From the NCBI GenBank assembly GCA_028727785.1, contig JAQYNQ010000122.1:1-45977 (forward strand): 45,977 bases of DNA, given 5' to 3'. The translations under genes and the position numbers were made by a program. Below the pieces are notes generated by a model. That model saw only the letters and a list, made by a program, of their open reading frames with translations, was not told where the DNA came from and did not search any database. Source of the stretch: Eubacteriaceae bacterium. Its GTDB lineage: Bacteria > Bacillota > Clostridia > Peptostreptococcales > Anaerovoracaceae. This document shows, in pieces, positions 26,144-35,141 of the stretch; the stretch's first letter is position 1; each line of letters opens with the position of its first letter.

Positions 26144-26800
26144 ATGCCCAATTCAGAAAGAGAACATTGCATTTATGTAGTATTTTCACAGACACATACC
26201 AGATTTGGCAGAGTCATCAGAAGAATAGCTAAACAAAAGTACAATCACGCGTCTGTCAGTTTAGATTCGTCCTTGGAACAGCTCTATGCATTTGGAAGAC
26301 CTCAGCATGGTGCTGTTCTGCTGGGATGCCTTGTTCGGGAGTCTCTGGAGAGATATACTCTTCGAAAAATAGACAGAGCGGTTCCGGTGGCCATATGCAG
26401 AATTCCTGTAAAGGAAGAAGAGTATAAGTGGATTTCAAACAGAATAAATGCCGTTTTAGAGGATGAAGAATATGTGTACAACCTTTTTTCTGTACTTACA
26501 TTTCCTTTTTTTGGCGGTTTTGCCATATATAAAGCGTTTACCTGTGTGGAATTTGTGGCACATCTGATGAGGTACCTTAAGTACACCAGCAAGCCAAGCT
26601 GCAAATATACTCCTGACGAGCTGCTGTATAATCTTAAGGATAAAAAAATATTTGAAGGTGACATTCAGAAATATGAATCCAAGCTTCCTGATACATCCAT
26701 GTACTTTAAGCCTATGGGGTTTTCCGGGTATAAGAGGAGCTTGAAGATTATTGGGGTTTTGATTAAAAGAAGTCTGCTTAACAGAATTCATGAAGCATAG
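26144..26800 (+). CDS. Putative circularly permuted NlpC/P60 (papain-like) protein
   Basis: His in KYNHASVSLD precedes Cys in AFTCVEFVAHLM, the order expected for permuted papain-like folds. Confidence 0.6.
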   Translation: MPNSEREHCIYVVFSQTHTRFGRVIRRIAKQKYNHASVSLDSSLEQLYAFGRPQHGAVLLGCLVRESLERYTLRKIDRAVPVAICRIPVKEEEYKWISNRINAVLEDEEYVYNLFSVLTFPFFGGFAIYKAFTCVEFVAHLMRYLKYTSKPSCKYTPDELLYNLKDKKIFEGDIQKYESKLPDTSMYFKPMGFSGYKRSLKIIGVLIKRSLLNRIHEA

Positions 26801-26815
26801 GAATGAAGTAATACA

Positions 26816-27304
26816 ATGGATCAGTATGAAAAAGTAAAGAATCAGCTGGATGAGCTTGGAATTGAATTTGATAAAGTTGAGCATGAGCCTGCACTGACAA
26901 CGGAAGATGCAGACAGATTTATTGAAGGTAAGGCGGGCGTACGAACAAAATCCATGTTCCTGACTGATAAGAAGAAACGATCCTGGTTTCTTGTAATCAT
27001 GGACGATGTCAAGCGTCTGGATATGAAGGCTTTTGGGGAACTTGTTGAGACTAAAGGCATTAAGATGGCTTCTGAGGAAAGTCTTATGGAAAAAATGATG
27101 CTTCCGGCAGGGACAGTATCCGTCTTTGGACTCATAAACAACGCAAAGCATGATATACAGGTGTATTTTGATGAGGAGATTATGTCTGAAGAGATTTTGA
27201 CGTTTCACCCAAACCGGAATGACATTACACTTTTTGTAAAGACACCGGACGTTTTAAAATTTCTTGACAACCTGGGGTACGAGGCACATATTGTGCAGTT
27301 GTAG
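26816..27304 (+). CDS. Prolyl-tRNA deacylase-type editing domain protein (PrdX/ProX-like YbaK fold)
   Basis: FDKVEHEPALTTEDADRFIEGKAGVRTKSMFLTDKKKRSWFLVIMDDVKRLDMKAFGELVETKGIKMASEESL. Confidence 0.9.
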   Translation: MDQYEKVKNQLDELGIEFDKVEHEPALTTEDADRFIEGKAGVRTKSMFLTDKKKRSWFLVIMDDVKRLDMKAFGELVETKGIKMASEESLMEKMMLPAGTVSVFGLINNAKHDIQVYFDEEIMSEEILTFHPNRNDITLFVKTPDVLKFLDNLGYEAHIVQL

Positions 27305-27313
27305 CGGTTTTTG

Positions 27314-27342
27314 TTGATGAAAGCCGCTTTTTACGTTATAAT
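27314..27342 (+). promoter_or_regulatory. Promoter upstream of the NhaC-family gene
   Basis: TTGATG (27314-27319) - 17 nt - TATAAT (27337-27342). Confidence 0.5.
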
Positions 27343-27379
27343 GATATATTATTATTTGCATTTATTTAAGGAGAGGAAA

Positions 27380-28690
27380 ATGAAAAAAGAAAACGGAAAG
27401 GCGTTATTGCCTATTGGGGTATTCCTGGTTCTTTATCTTGGACTTGGAATTATCTTCGAATATGTACTTAAGATTGGTATGGGATTCTATAACATTCCTA
27501 TCGTTGTAATCTTTATGGTTGCAATTCTTGTTGCCTGCCTGCAGAATAAGGAACTGTCATTTGATACGAAGCTTGAGCTTATGGGACGTGGCGCAGGTGA
27601 CAAGCTGATAATGACAATGCTTCTGATATTTATGACAGCCGGTATTTTTGTAGGTGTTGTTGGACGTGATTCCGCGGAAAGTGTGGCATATTTTATGCTG
27701 TCAATTATTCCTGCGCAGTATGCGGTTGCTGTTTTATTTGTAGCTGCCTGCTTTGTATCTGTTGCAATGGGTACTTCAGTTGGAACTATTACACTGATTA
27801 CACCTATTGCACTGGCTGTATCTTCCGTATCAGGATTCTCAGCACCTTTGTGTGTTGCTTCGGTAATGGGCGGGGCAATGTTCGGCGACAACCTGTCCTT
27901 TATCTCTGATACCACTATTGCCGCATGCAACGGTCAGGGGGTTCAGATGAAGGACAAGTTCAGAGAAAACTTCAAAATTGCATTACCTGCAGCTCTTGTT
28001 ACAGTGGTTCTTATTCTTGTTATTTCAATGAGAACTGAAATTGCCGGAACTATTTCTAATGACTATAGTCTGATTCACATTATTCCATATCTGTTAGTAC
28101 TTATCTGTGCTATTATCGGAATCAATGTATTTGTTGTACTTCTTATTGGTATCATTTCCGGTTCAATAATAATGCTTGCAACCGGAGCTACTACTGCAGG
28201 TGATTTACTTGCATCAATGGGTTCAGGTGCGTCAGGAATGTTTGAAACTGCCATGGTTGCAATTCTTGTATCAGCGATGGGTGCACTGGTAAATGAATAC
28301 GGTGGATTTAACTATCTTCTTTCAATGGCAAAGAAAGTATTCAAGAGCAAGAAGGGCGGACAGTTAGGTATAGGTCTTCTTGTTTCAGTTATTGACGTTG
28401 CGACGGCAAACAACACTGTGGCAATTGTAATGACCAATCCTATTGCCAAGGAAATGGCGGCAGGTTATGATATTAATCCTAAGAAGACGGCTTCACTGCT
28501 TGATACTTTCTCATGCGTAATGCAGGGAATTATTCCGTACGGAGCTCAGATGCTGGTTGCACTTGCGGCTGCTGCTGAAGCAGGAATAGCTATGACAGCT
28601 TTCGATATTATTCCACTGCTGTTCTATCCGTTACTGTTATTAGCAAGCTCACTGGTTTATATATTTATCATTCCTGAAAAGAAAGAATAA
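27380..28690 (+). CDS. Na+/H+ antiporter NhaC family protein
   Basis: Multiple TM segments; SVAMGTSVGTITLITPIALAVS, GGAMFGDNLSFISDTTIAACNGQGV; SD AAGGAGAGG before ATG 27380. Confidence 0.88.
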   Translation: MKKENGKALLPIGVFLVLYLGLGIIFEYVLKIGMGFYNIPIVVIFMVAILVACLQNKELSFDTKLELMGRGAGDKLIMTMLLIFMTAGIFVGVVGRDSAESVAYFMLSIIPAQYAVAVLFVAACFVSVAMGTSVGTITLITPIALAVSSVSGFSAPLCVASVMGGAMFGDNLSFISDTTIAACNGQGVQMKDKFRENFKIALPAALVTVVLILVISMRTEIAGTISNDYSLIHIIPYLLVLICAIIGINVFVVLLIGIISGSIIMLATGATTAGDLLASMGSGASGMFETAMVAILVSAMGALVNEYGGFNYLLSMAKKVFKSKKGGQLGIGLLVSVIDVATANNTVAIVMTNPIAKEMAAGYDINPKKTASLLDTFSCVMQGIIPYGAQMLVALAAAAEAGIAMTAFDIIPLLFYPLLLLASSLVYIFIIPEKKE

Positions 28691-28733
28691 CCGATTAGGG
28701 TTTCAGATATAAGGAAGTATTTGAAGATTAACT

Positions 28734-28774
28734 CACTTCAGACAGCTGTTAATTGTTGTCTGAAGTGTTTTTTT
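28734..28774 (+). terminator. Intrinsic terminator/attenuator between NhaC-like and SLC13-like genes
   Basis: CACTTCAGAC (28734-28743) / GTCTGAAGTG (28758-28767) followed by T7. Confidence 0.85.
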
Positions 28775-28796
28775 ACTGATAGGAGAAAGTATTATT

Positions 28797-29951
28797 ATGA
28801 GAAATGTTCTTTCGAGAATAATTAATACATTTGCAGGGGATATGGTGCTATGCATTGCCGTATTGCTTGCCATAGCTTCAAGTTTCATTGTTTATCCTGA
28901 CAAGGAATATTTGGGATATATTGATTTCAGAACCATATGTATTCTATTTTCACTTATGGCGGTAGTTGCAGGATTAAAATGTGATGGTGTTTTTCTCAAA
29001 GTAGCGGAGACTCTTTTAAGTAAGGTAACGTATATGAGAACTGTAGTGATAATTCTTGTGTTATTATGTTTTTTCGGAAGTATGCTGGTAACCAATGATG
29101 TTGCACTTGTTACTTTTGTACCTCTTACTGTTACAGTTTTAAATCTATTGAAAAAACAGCAAAAAAATAACTGGATTGTTGCAATTGTAATTCTTCAGAC
29201 TATTGGTGCTAACCTGGGGAGTATGTTTACTCCTGTAGGAAGTCCTCAGAATCTTTATCTTTATAGCCAGTCGGGTTTATCCATAGGGGAATTCTTATGG
29301 GTAACCATACCGTATGTTGTGATTTCCTTTATGGTTATCATTGCAATTATCATTGTACGCAGCATGATTCCCGGATGTAATGAGAAAATTAATGTATCTT
29401 TTGATGCGGATAATGTTCGCAGTAAGAAATCGACATATGTATACTGCCTGCTGTTTCTGGTTTCAATACTTGCTGTAGCAAAAATTCTGCCTTATTCTGT
29501 TACGACAGTAGTAGTTGCCGGCGTTATTTTCATTGTCGATCGGAAAGTTCTCAAAGATGTTGACTATGCATTACTGTTAACTTTTGTAGGCTTTTTTATA
29601 TTTATAGGAAATCTTCAGAGAATAGATGCAGTTTCTGGTCTGATTTATACTATAGTTACAGGCAGAGAGGTTATTACTGCTGTTATCAGCAGCCAGTTTA
29701 TCAGCAATGTTCCCGCAGCTGTTCTTTTGTCAGGATTCACTGATAATTACAGGTCGCTGATTATAGGAACTAACATAGGAGGACTTGGGACGCTGATTGC
29801 TTCTATGGCGAGTTTAATATCGTACAAGTTTATTGTAAGGGAAATGCCGGAAATCAGGGGAAGATATATAAAGAAATTTTCCATAGTTAACATTTGCTTT
29901 ATTATGGTACTTTTAGGATTTTATTACCTTTGTAAATTTGTAATAAACTGA
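28797..29951 (+). CDS. SLC13/ArsB-like anion permease
   Basis: LVTNDVALVTFVPLTV, TIGANLGSMFTPVGSPQNLYLYSQSGLS, SQFISNVPAAVLLSGF; multi-TM. Confidence 0.83.
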   Translation: MRNVLSRIINTFAGDMVLCIAVLLAIASSFIVYPDKEYLGYIDFRTICILFSLMAVVAGLKCDGVFLKVAETLLSKVTYMRTVVIILVLLCFFGSMLVTNDVALVTFVPLTVTVLNLLKKQQKNNWIVAIVILQTIGANLGSMFTPVGSPQNLYLYSQSGLSIGEFLWVTIPYVVISFMVIIAIIIVRSMIPGCNEKINVSFDADNVRSKKSTYVYCLLFLVSILAVAKILPYSVTTVVVAGVIFIVDRKVLKDVDYALLLTFVGFFIFIGNLQRIDAVSGLIYTIVTGREVITAVISSQFISNVPAAVLLSGFTDNYRSLIIGTNIGGLGTLIASMASLISYKFIVREMPEIRGRYIKKFSIVNICFIMVLLGFYYLCKFVIN

Positions 29952-30032
29952 TAATAGATTTCTGAACATATATTTTTAGTTTATTATACGGAAAAAAAGT
30001 GTATAATCACCTTAACAGGGAGGTGTATACAT

Positions 30033-30713
30033 ATGAGACTATTGGTTGTCGAAGATGAAAAAGACCTTAATGATATTATAAGAAAACAGCTTACTGCAGA
30101 CGGATACAGTGTAGATGTAAGTTTTGACGGAAAAGATGCAATAGACATTCTTGAGTACACAGAATATGATGGGGTTGTGCTGGATATAATGCTACCCGGT
30201 GCAGATGGTTATCAGGTTCTGAAATCCATTAGAAATAAAGGAAAAACCACACCGGTACTGTTTCTGACAGCCCGGGATTCAATAGATGACCGAGTAAAGG
30301 GGCTGGACAGCGGAGCCAATGACTATCTGGTAAAACCTTTTGCTTTAAAGGAACTTTCCGCAAGGGTAAGAGCCATGACAAGAGCATTATATGGAAAAAC
30401 CACTAACATTATCGCGGTGGCAGACCTGGAACTTGACAGTGAATCACACAAGGTGATTCGCAGCGGCAGAGAGATAAAGCTGTCAGCGAAAGAGTTTGCA
30501 CTGCTGGAATACCTTATGATTAATAAGGGAAAAGTTCTTTCAAGAGAAAAGATAGAAGACCACATCTGGAACTTCGATTACGAGGGCGGTACAAATGTGG
30601 TAGATGTATATATCAGATATTTAAGAAAAAAAGTGGATGAAGGTTTTGATAAAAAACTGATTCATACAATTCGAGGCCGAGGCTACAAGATTCAGGAGGA
30701 AAAGGAGCCATGA
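30033..30713 (+). CDS. OmpR/PhoB-family response regulator
   Basis: MRLLVVEDEKDLNDII, GVVLDIMLPGADGYQVL, LFLTARDSIDDRVKGLDSGANDYLVKPF, C-terminal winged helix ending IHTIRGRGYKIQ. Confidence 0.96.
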   Translation: MRLLVVEDEKDLNDIIRKQLTADGYSVDVSFDGKDAIDILEYTEYDGVVLDIMLPGADGYQVLKSIRNKGKTTPVLFLTARDSIDDRVKGLDSGANDYLVKPFALKELSARVRAMTRALYGKTTNIIAVADLELDSESHKVIRSGREIKLSAKEFALLEYLMINKGKVLSREKIEDHIWNFDYEGGTNVVDVYIRYLRKKVDEGFDKKLIHTIRGRGYKIQEEKEP

Positions 30714-32125
30714 AGAACAAAACCATCAGATTCAAAATAACTCTCTGGTTTTCCGTCTCACTGATAATCGTTGTAATTCTATCTTTTGTTTCATTTATGA
30801 CAGTAAGTAAGCGTGTAGTTAAACATACAACCATCAATGTACTTCAGGAGGCTGTTGAACAGAATCTGGACGAGGTGGAGTATCATGACGAGATGATAGA
30901 TGATGAACTTGATTTTGATGCTGACTATTACATGAAATATAAAGATGGCTGGCTGGAAATAGACGATGATTATCTTACTTTGGTAAATGGAGTAACTTGC
31001 GCTGTTTACGATTTCGCAGGCGGTACCCGTGACCTTATTTTTGGTGAGGATCCCATTGCTGCCGAAACAAAGAATACTCCTTTTGAAAACAGACAGATTC
31101 AGAATATAAAAATCGATGAAATAAACTACTACATCTATGATAGAAAGGTGAAGAATAAAGGTGTGGAAGACATCTGGATACGGGGTGTCATTTCAGGCGA
31201 ACAAAGTGCTGGTGAAATCACAGATATATCAAAACTGACTGTTACCATTCTGCTTCTTATTCTTTTAATCGCCATTATTGGGGGAAACATAATTGCCGGA
31301 CGTATGCTTGATCCGATGAAGCAAATAACGGAGGCAGCTTCACAAATCAGCAGAGGAAATGATCTCAAAAAGAGAATTGATATAGGGGATGGAAAGGATG
31401 AAGTTCACAGGCTTGCTGATTCCTTTAACAATATGATGACACGTCTGGATGAAGCCTTTGAACGTGAGCAGCAGTTTACTTCAGATGTTTCTCATGAACT
31501 CAGAACACCTATTTCTGTTATTATGGCGCAAAGTGAATTTGCACTTGAAAATGGCGAGACGGAAGAGGACTATATTGATGCCCTTGGTTCTATTAACAGA
31601 CAATCCAGAAAAATGAGCAGGCTGGTAAACGATATGCTTGCTTTTGCCAGACTTGGAAAAGAAAAATCTGTATATACAAAAGAAAGCCTGAACTTGTCAG
31701 AAATATGCAGGTCAATCTGCGATGAGATGGCTTTGATAGGGGATAAGAACATTAGACTTGAAAGTGAAATTTGCCCGAATATACATATAGAGGGCAATGA
31801 GGAACTGATTTCACGGCTGCTGGTCAATCTTATCGGCAATGCATATAAATATGGTAAAGAAAATGGTAATATTCGGGTAGAACTGACTGCAGACAGGGGA
31901 CAGGCAATGGTTTCTGTAACTGATGATGGAATTGGAATATCTGAGGAAGATTTACCAAAAGTATTTAACAGATTCTATCAGGCTGACAGTTCACGTACTG
32001 ATAAAGGCAGTGGCCTGGGTCTATTTATGGCAAAAGAAATTGCCCAGTTTCATAATGGTGATATTTTTGTAGAAAGCCGACTGGGCGAAGGAAGCAGATT
32101 TTTTGTAAAAATTAAAATTCTCTAA
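30710..32125 (+). CDS. Sensor histidine kinase (HAMP, HisKA, HATPase_c)
   Basis: Two TM segments, HAMP, FTSDVSHELRTPISVIMAQSE H-box, LLVNLIGNAYKYGKENG, GSGLGLFMAKEIAQFHNG; 4-nt overlap with response regulator. Confidence 0.96.
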   Translation: MKNKTIRFKITLWFSVSLIIVVILSFVSFMTVSKRVVKHTTINVLQEAVEQNLDEVEYHDEMIDDELDFDADYYMKYKDGWLEIDDDYLTLVNGVTCAVYDFAGGTRDLIFGEDPIAAETKNTPFENRQIQNIKIDEINYYIYDRKVKNKGVEDIWIRGVISGEQSAGEITDISKLTVTILLLILLIAIIGGNIIAGRMLDPMKQITEAASQISRGNDLKKRIDIGDGKDEVHRLADSFNNMMTRLDEAFEREQQFTSDVSHELRTPISVIMAQSEFALENGETEEDYIDALGSINRQSRKMSRLVNDMLAFARLGKEKSVYTKESLNLSEICRSICDEMALIGDKNIRLESEICPNIHIEGNEELISRLLVNLIGNAYKYGKENGNIRVELTADRGQAMVSVTDDGIGISEEDLPKVFNRFYQADSSRTDKGSGLGLFMAKEIAQFHNGDIFVESRLGEGSRFFVKIKIL

Positions 32126-32153
32126 TCTTACTTTAATCTTTTCTTTGTATAAT
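32123..32153 (+). promoter_or_regulatory. Candidate response-regulator direct repeat and -10 upstream of secreted-protein gene
   Basis: TAATCTT at 32123-32129 and 32134-32140 (11-bp period), TATAAT at 32148-32153. Confidence 0.5.
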
Positions 32154-32186
32154 GAGCACATAAAATAAAGAAAAGGAGAGGGAAAC

Positions 32187-32876
32187 ATGAAGAGAGAAAG
32201 ATTAGGAAAGAAAATTTTAAGCTTAGTTCTGGCAGTTACATTAGTTGGTTCCGGTTTATCTGTATATTCTGCAAAAGACAATAACAATGAGGTTTATGCA
32301 GTGACCGGAGCACCGCAGATTGAAAAAACTGAATATGAAGGTAAAGGTAAAGTTGAAGTTGAGTTTTACGGAAAAGTGAAATTCTACAATGCAAAGGTAA
32401 CTGTGAAAAAGCTCAGCACAGGTAAAGTATATACAGCTGACATTCTGAAAAAAGACTCAGATGATATTGAGTTCAAGAGCCCAAGCTATACAGCAGGATG
32501 TAAGTACAAATATACAATAAGCGGTATCAAAAAATACGGGGCTGACCGTTACACATCAGTATCAGGATACTTCACCGTACCAAATGCAAGCCGCATCGTT
32601 ATTGATGAAATCGAATATGATGCAGATGACAGAGAATTGTCTGTAGATTTTAAGACAAGAGTAAACTGGAGATATCCTACTGTAAAAGTCTATACGACTA
32701 CAGGTGAATTTGTATGCGGCAGCAGAATTCTGGAAAAGGACAGCGACAGCATCGAAGTTCGTCTGAACAAGAGTCTGAAATACGGAAAGAAATATAAGGT
32801 GAAGATTTCCGGAATAAAGGCAAGAACAGCAACAACGTATAAAACTATTTCAAAAACCTTCTACGCAGTAGACTAA
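32187..32876 (+). CDS. Secreted two-repeat beta-domain protein next to two-component system
   Basis: Signal peptide; repeats KKDSDDIEF...KYKYTISGIKKYGADRYTS and EKDSDSIEV...KYKVKISGIKARTATTYKT. Confidence 0.78.
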   Translation: MKRERLGKKILSLVLAVTLVGSGLSVYSAKDNNNEVYAVTGAPQIEKTEYEGKGKVEVEFYGKVKFYNAKVTVKKLSTGKVYTADILKKDSDDIEFKSPSYTAGCKYKYTISGIKKYGADRYTSVSGYFTVPNASRIVIDEIEYDADDRELSVDFKTRVNWRYPTVKVYTTTGEFVCGSRILEKDSDSIEVRLNKSLKYGKKYKVKISGIKARTATTYKTISKTFYAVD

Positions 32877-32899
32877 TTATAAAACACAAATATTATAAT

Positions 32900-32938
32900 G
32901 AGATTAGGCTTGAACGAGCCTAATCTCTTGTTTTTTTT
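32900..32938 (+). terminator. Intrinsic terminator
   Basis: GAGATTAGGCT / AGCCTAATCTC 11-bp stem followed by TTGTTTTTTTT. Confidence 0.92.
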
Positions 32939-32985
32939 CAGCAGAATATAGTATAATACTAGAAGTGCCAAAAGGAGGATTCGAA

Positions 32986-34107
32986 ATGTCGTATTTAGGA
33001 AAAGATATTAAAAAACTGGGTTTCGGTCTTATGAGACTTCCTCAAAAAGGAGACCAGATAGATATAGAACAAGGAAAAGAAATGGTGGATCTGTTCATGA
33101 AAGCAGGTTTTACATACTTCGATACAGCCTGGGTGTATGAAGGAAGCGAAGAAGCTGCAAAGAAAATTCTTGTTGACAGATATCCCAGAGAAAGCTACCA
33201 GCTTGCTACTAAGCTTTCGGCTTGGGCCGGCTGCAAGGATAGAGAGGAAGCAGTATCACAGTTCGAACAATCTCTTGAAAGAACAGGTGCAGAGTATTTT
33301 GATTTTTATTTGCTTCATAACCTCGGCGGACAAAGAACTCATTTTTATGATGATTTTGATCTGTGGAGCTGGGTTATTGAAAAGAAAAAAGAGGGTAAGA
33401 TAAAACATATCGGTCTTTCCACTCACGGAACGGCAGAAGAACTGGATGCTATTCTAACAGCTCATCCTGAAGTGGAATTCGTTCAGCTTCAGATTAACTA
33501 CGTTGACTGGGATGATCCGGTTATTCAGGCGGGTGCATGCTATGAGGTAGCCAAAAAGCACAAGGTTCCTGTTGTTATCATGGAACCGGTCAAGGGTGGT
33601 CTTCTGGCAAAACCTCCTCAGGCTGTTGAGGCTGTTCTTAAAGAAAATGAACCTGAAAGCTCTCCTGCATCATGGGCAGTAAGATTTGCTGCAGACCTGG
33701 ACAATGTTATTACAGTTCTGTCAGGCATGAGTTCCGTTGAGCAGATGAAAGACAACCTGGAGACAATGAAGGACTTTAATGGTTTTGATGAGGAAAAGAG
33801 ATCCGTTATTGCAAAAGCGCAGGAGGAATTCCGAAAGATTCCTATAGTGCCTTGCACAACATGTAACTACTGTGCAAAGGTTTGCCCTGCAGGTATTGGA
33901 ATCTCAGGCTCATTTACGGCAATTAATGAATATATGCAGTTTGGCAACCTGGAAAGTGCTAAGGGGACACATGAGTGGATGGTTATGACTCAGGGACATA
34001 AGCAGGCAACTGAATGCATAAAGTGCGGTAAATGTGAGGAAGCATGTCCGCAGAAAATAGAAATCATAAAAGAACTTGAAAAAGTTGTGGAGGTTTTGAT
34101 TAAATAG
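32986..34107 (+). CDS. Aldo/keto reductase with C-terminal ferredoxin-like 4Fe-4S motifs
   Basis: LGFGLMRLPQKG, FDTAWVYEGSEEAAKKIL, IKHIGLSTHGTAEEL, CTTCNYCAKVCP and CIKCGKCEEACP. Confidence 0.92.
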   Translation: MSYLGKDIKKLGFGLMRLPQKGDQIDIEQGKEMVDLFMKAGFTYFDTAWVYEGSEEAAKKILVDRYPRESYQLATKLSAWAGCKDREEAVSQFEQSLERTGAEYFDFYLLHNLGGQRTHFYDDFDLWSWVIEKKKEGKIKHIGLSTHGTAEELDAILTAHPEVEFVQLQINYVDWDDPVIQAGACYEVAKKHKVPVVIMEPVKGGLLAKPPQAVEAVLKENEPESSPASWAVRFAADLDNVITVLSGMSSVEQMKDNLETMKDFNGFDEEKRSVIAKAQEEFRKIPIVPCTTCNYCAKVCPAGIGISGSFTAINEYMQFGNLESAKGTHEWMVMTQGHKQATECIKCGKCEEACPQKIEIIKELEKVVEVLIK

Positions 34108-34113
34108 TTGAAT

Positions 34114-35127
34114 ATGGTGAAAAAGAATATTGAAAGAGATGCCCTTTTTGACAATTACAGGGCATTTCTGATTGTACTGGTTGTTATGAGTCATTTTATG
34201 GATTTGTCATATGAGCATAATATGATTTTTATGCCTTTGAAATGGTTTATCGTATCTTTTCATATGCCGGCATTCCTGTTTGTATCAGGATATTTCTCAA
34301 AGAAGGAAACATCATTGGCCAAGCTTATTCAGAAAATAGGAATACCATACCTGGTTTATGAGGTTATATTTTACCTAATTTACACTTTCGGTATTCACAA
34401 ACCTACTAAGCTTTATCTTTTGAGACCAAAATTTGCCATGTGGTTTTTAATGGTACTGTTCTTTTATAAACTTCTTGCACCGTTGATTAAAAAATTGCCG
34501 GGGCACATGATCATTCTTATCTGTTCAGGTCTTGGAATCGGATTAGCTGGTGTAGGCAATTTTCTGTCAATTCCAAGGCTGCTGGTTTATTTTCCTTTCT
34601 TCATGGCGGGAGTACATCTGACTTCAGATAATGTGAGGGAGTTGAGAAAAAATGCAACAAAATTTAAGACGATAACAGCAGCTGTAATTTCAGGAGCAAT
34701 TACTACAGGTTTTGTTCTTGCAGGATACAGCACACGAATATATTATGGCAGGTATTCTTATGATTATCTGGAGCAGACTGCAGTTGAAGGCATACTGACA
34801 AGAGCCCTGACTTATGTGGCGGCAGGTCTTATGATTTATGTCTTTCTGGTAGTACTTCCGGCAAAGAAACTTAAAATTAGTTATATCGGTCAGAGAACTA
34901 TGCCTGTTTACATTTTCCACGCAATGGTCTGGGTGACTTTGGGCTATGGAGGCAGTGTGCTTAAACACATTGACGGTGTGGGACCGTCCCTTCTTACTTT
35001 TGCAGCCTGTCTGTTTATGGTTTGGCTTTTCTCAAGAGAATGCTTTATAAAAGTGACAGATGCCATAGCCGGTGTTCCGGTTGACAGCATAATTAATAGA
35101 ATCAATAAACCATCACATAATAAGTAG
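34114..35127 (+). CDS. Acyltransferase family 3-like membrane protein (OafA/fucose 4-O-acetylase-like)
   Basis: DNYRAFLIVLVVMSHFMDL, SFHMPAFLFVSGYFSKKE, multi-TM, IGQRTMPVYIFHAMVW. Confidence 0.85.
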   Translation: MVKKNIERDALFDNYRAFLIVLVVMSHFMDLSYEHNMIFMPLKWFIVSFHMPAFLFVSGYFSKKETSLAKLIQKIGIPYLVYEVIFYLIYTFGIHKPTKLYLLRPKFAMWFLMVLFFYKLLAPLIKKLPGHMIILICSGLGIGLAGVGNFLSIPRLLVYFPFFMAGVHLTSDNVRELRKNATKFKTITAAVISGAITTGFVLAGYSTRIYYGRYSYDYLEQTAVEGILTRALTYVAAGLMIYVFLVVLPAKKLKISYIGQRTMPVYIFHAMVWVTLGYGGSVLKHIDGVGPSLLTFAACLFMVWLFSRECFIKVTDAIAGVPVDSIINRINKPSHNK

Positions 35128-35141
35128 AAAAAGAGGTAATT

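Noticed and set aside
26456-27208. 250-aa minus-strand ORF
   Set aside because: Covers two well-supported plus-strand genes and looks like reverse translation of them
26144-27304. Permuted papain-fold protein plus PrdX-like deacylase as a defence or toxin module
   Set aside because: Adjacent but each matches ordinary chromosomal families; no toxin/immunity hallmarks
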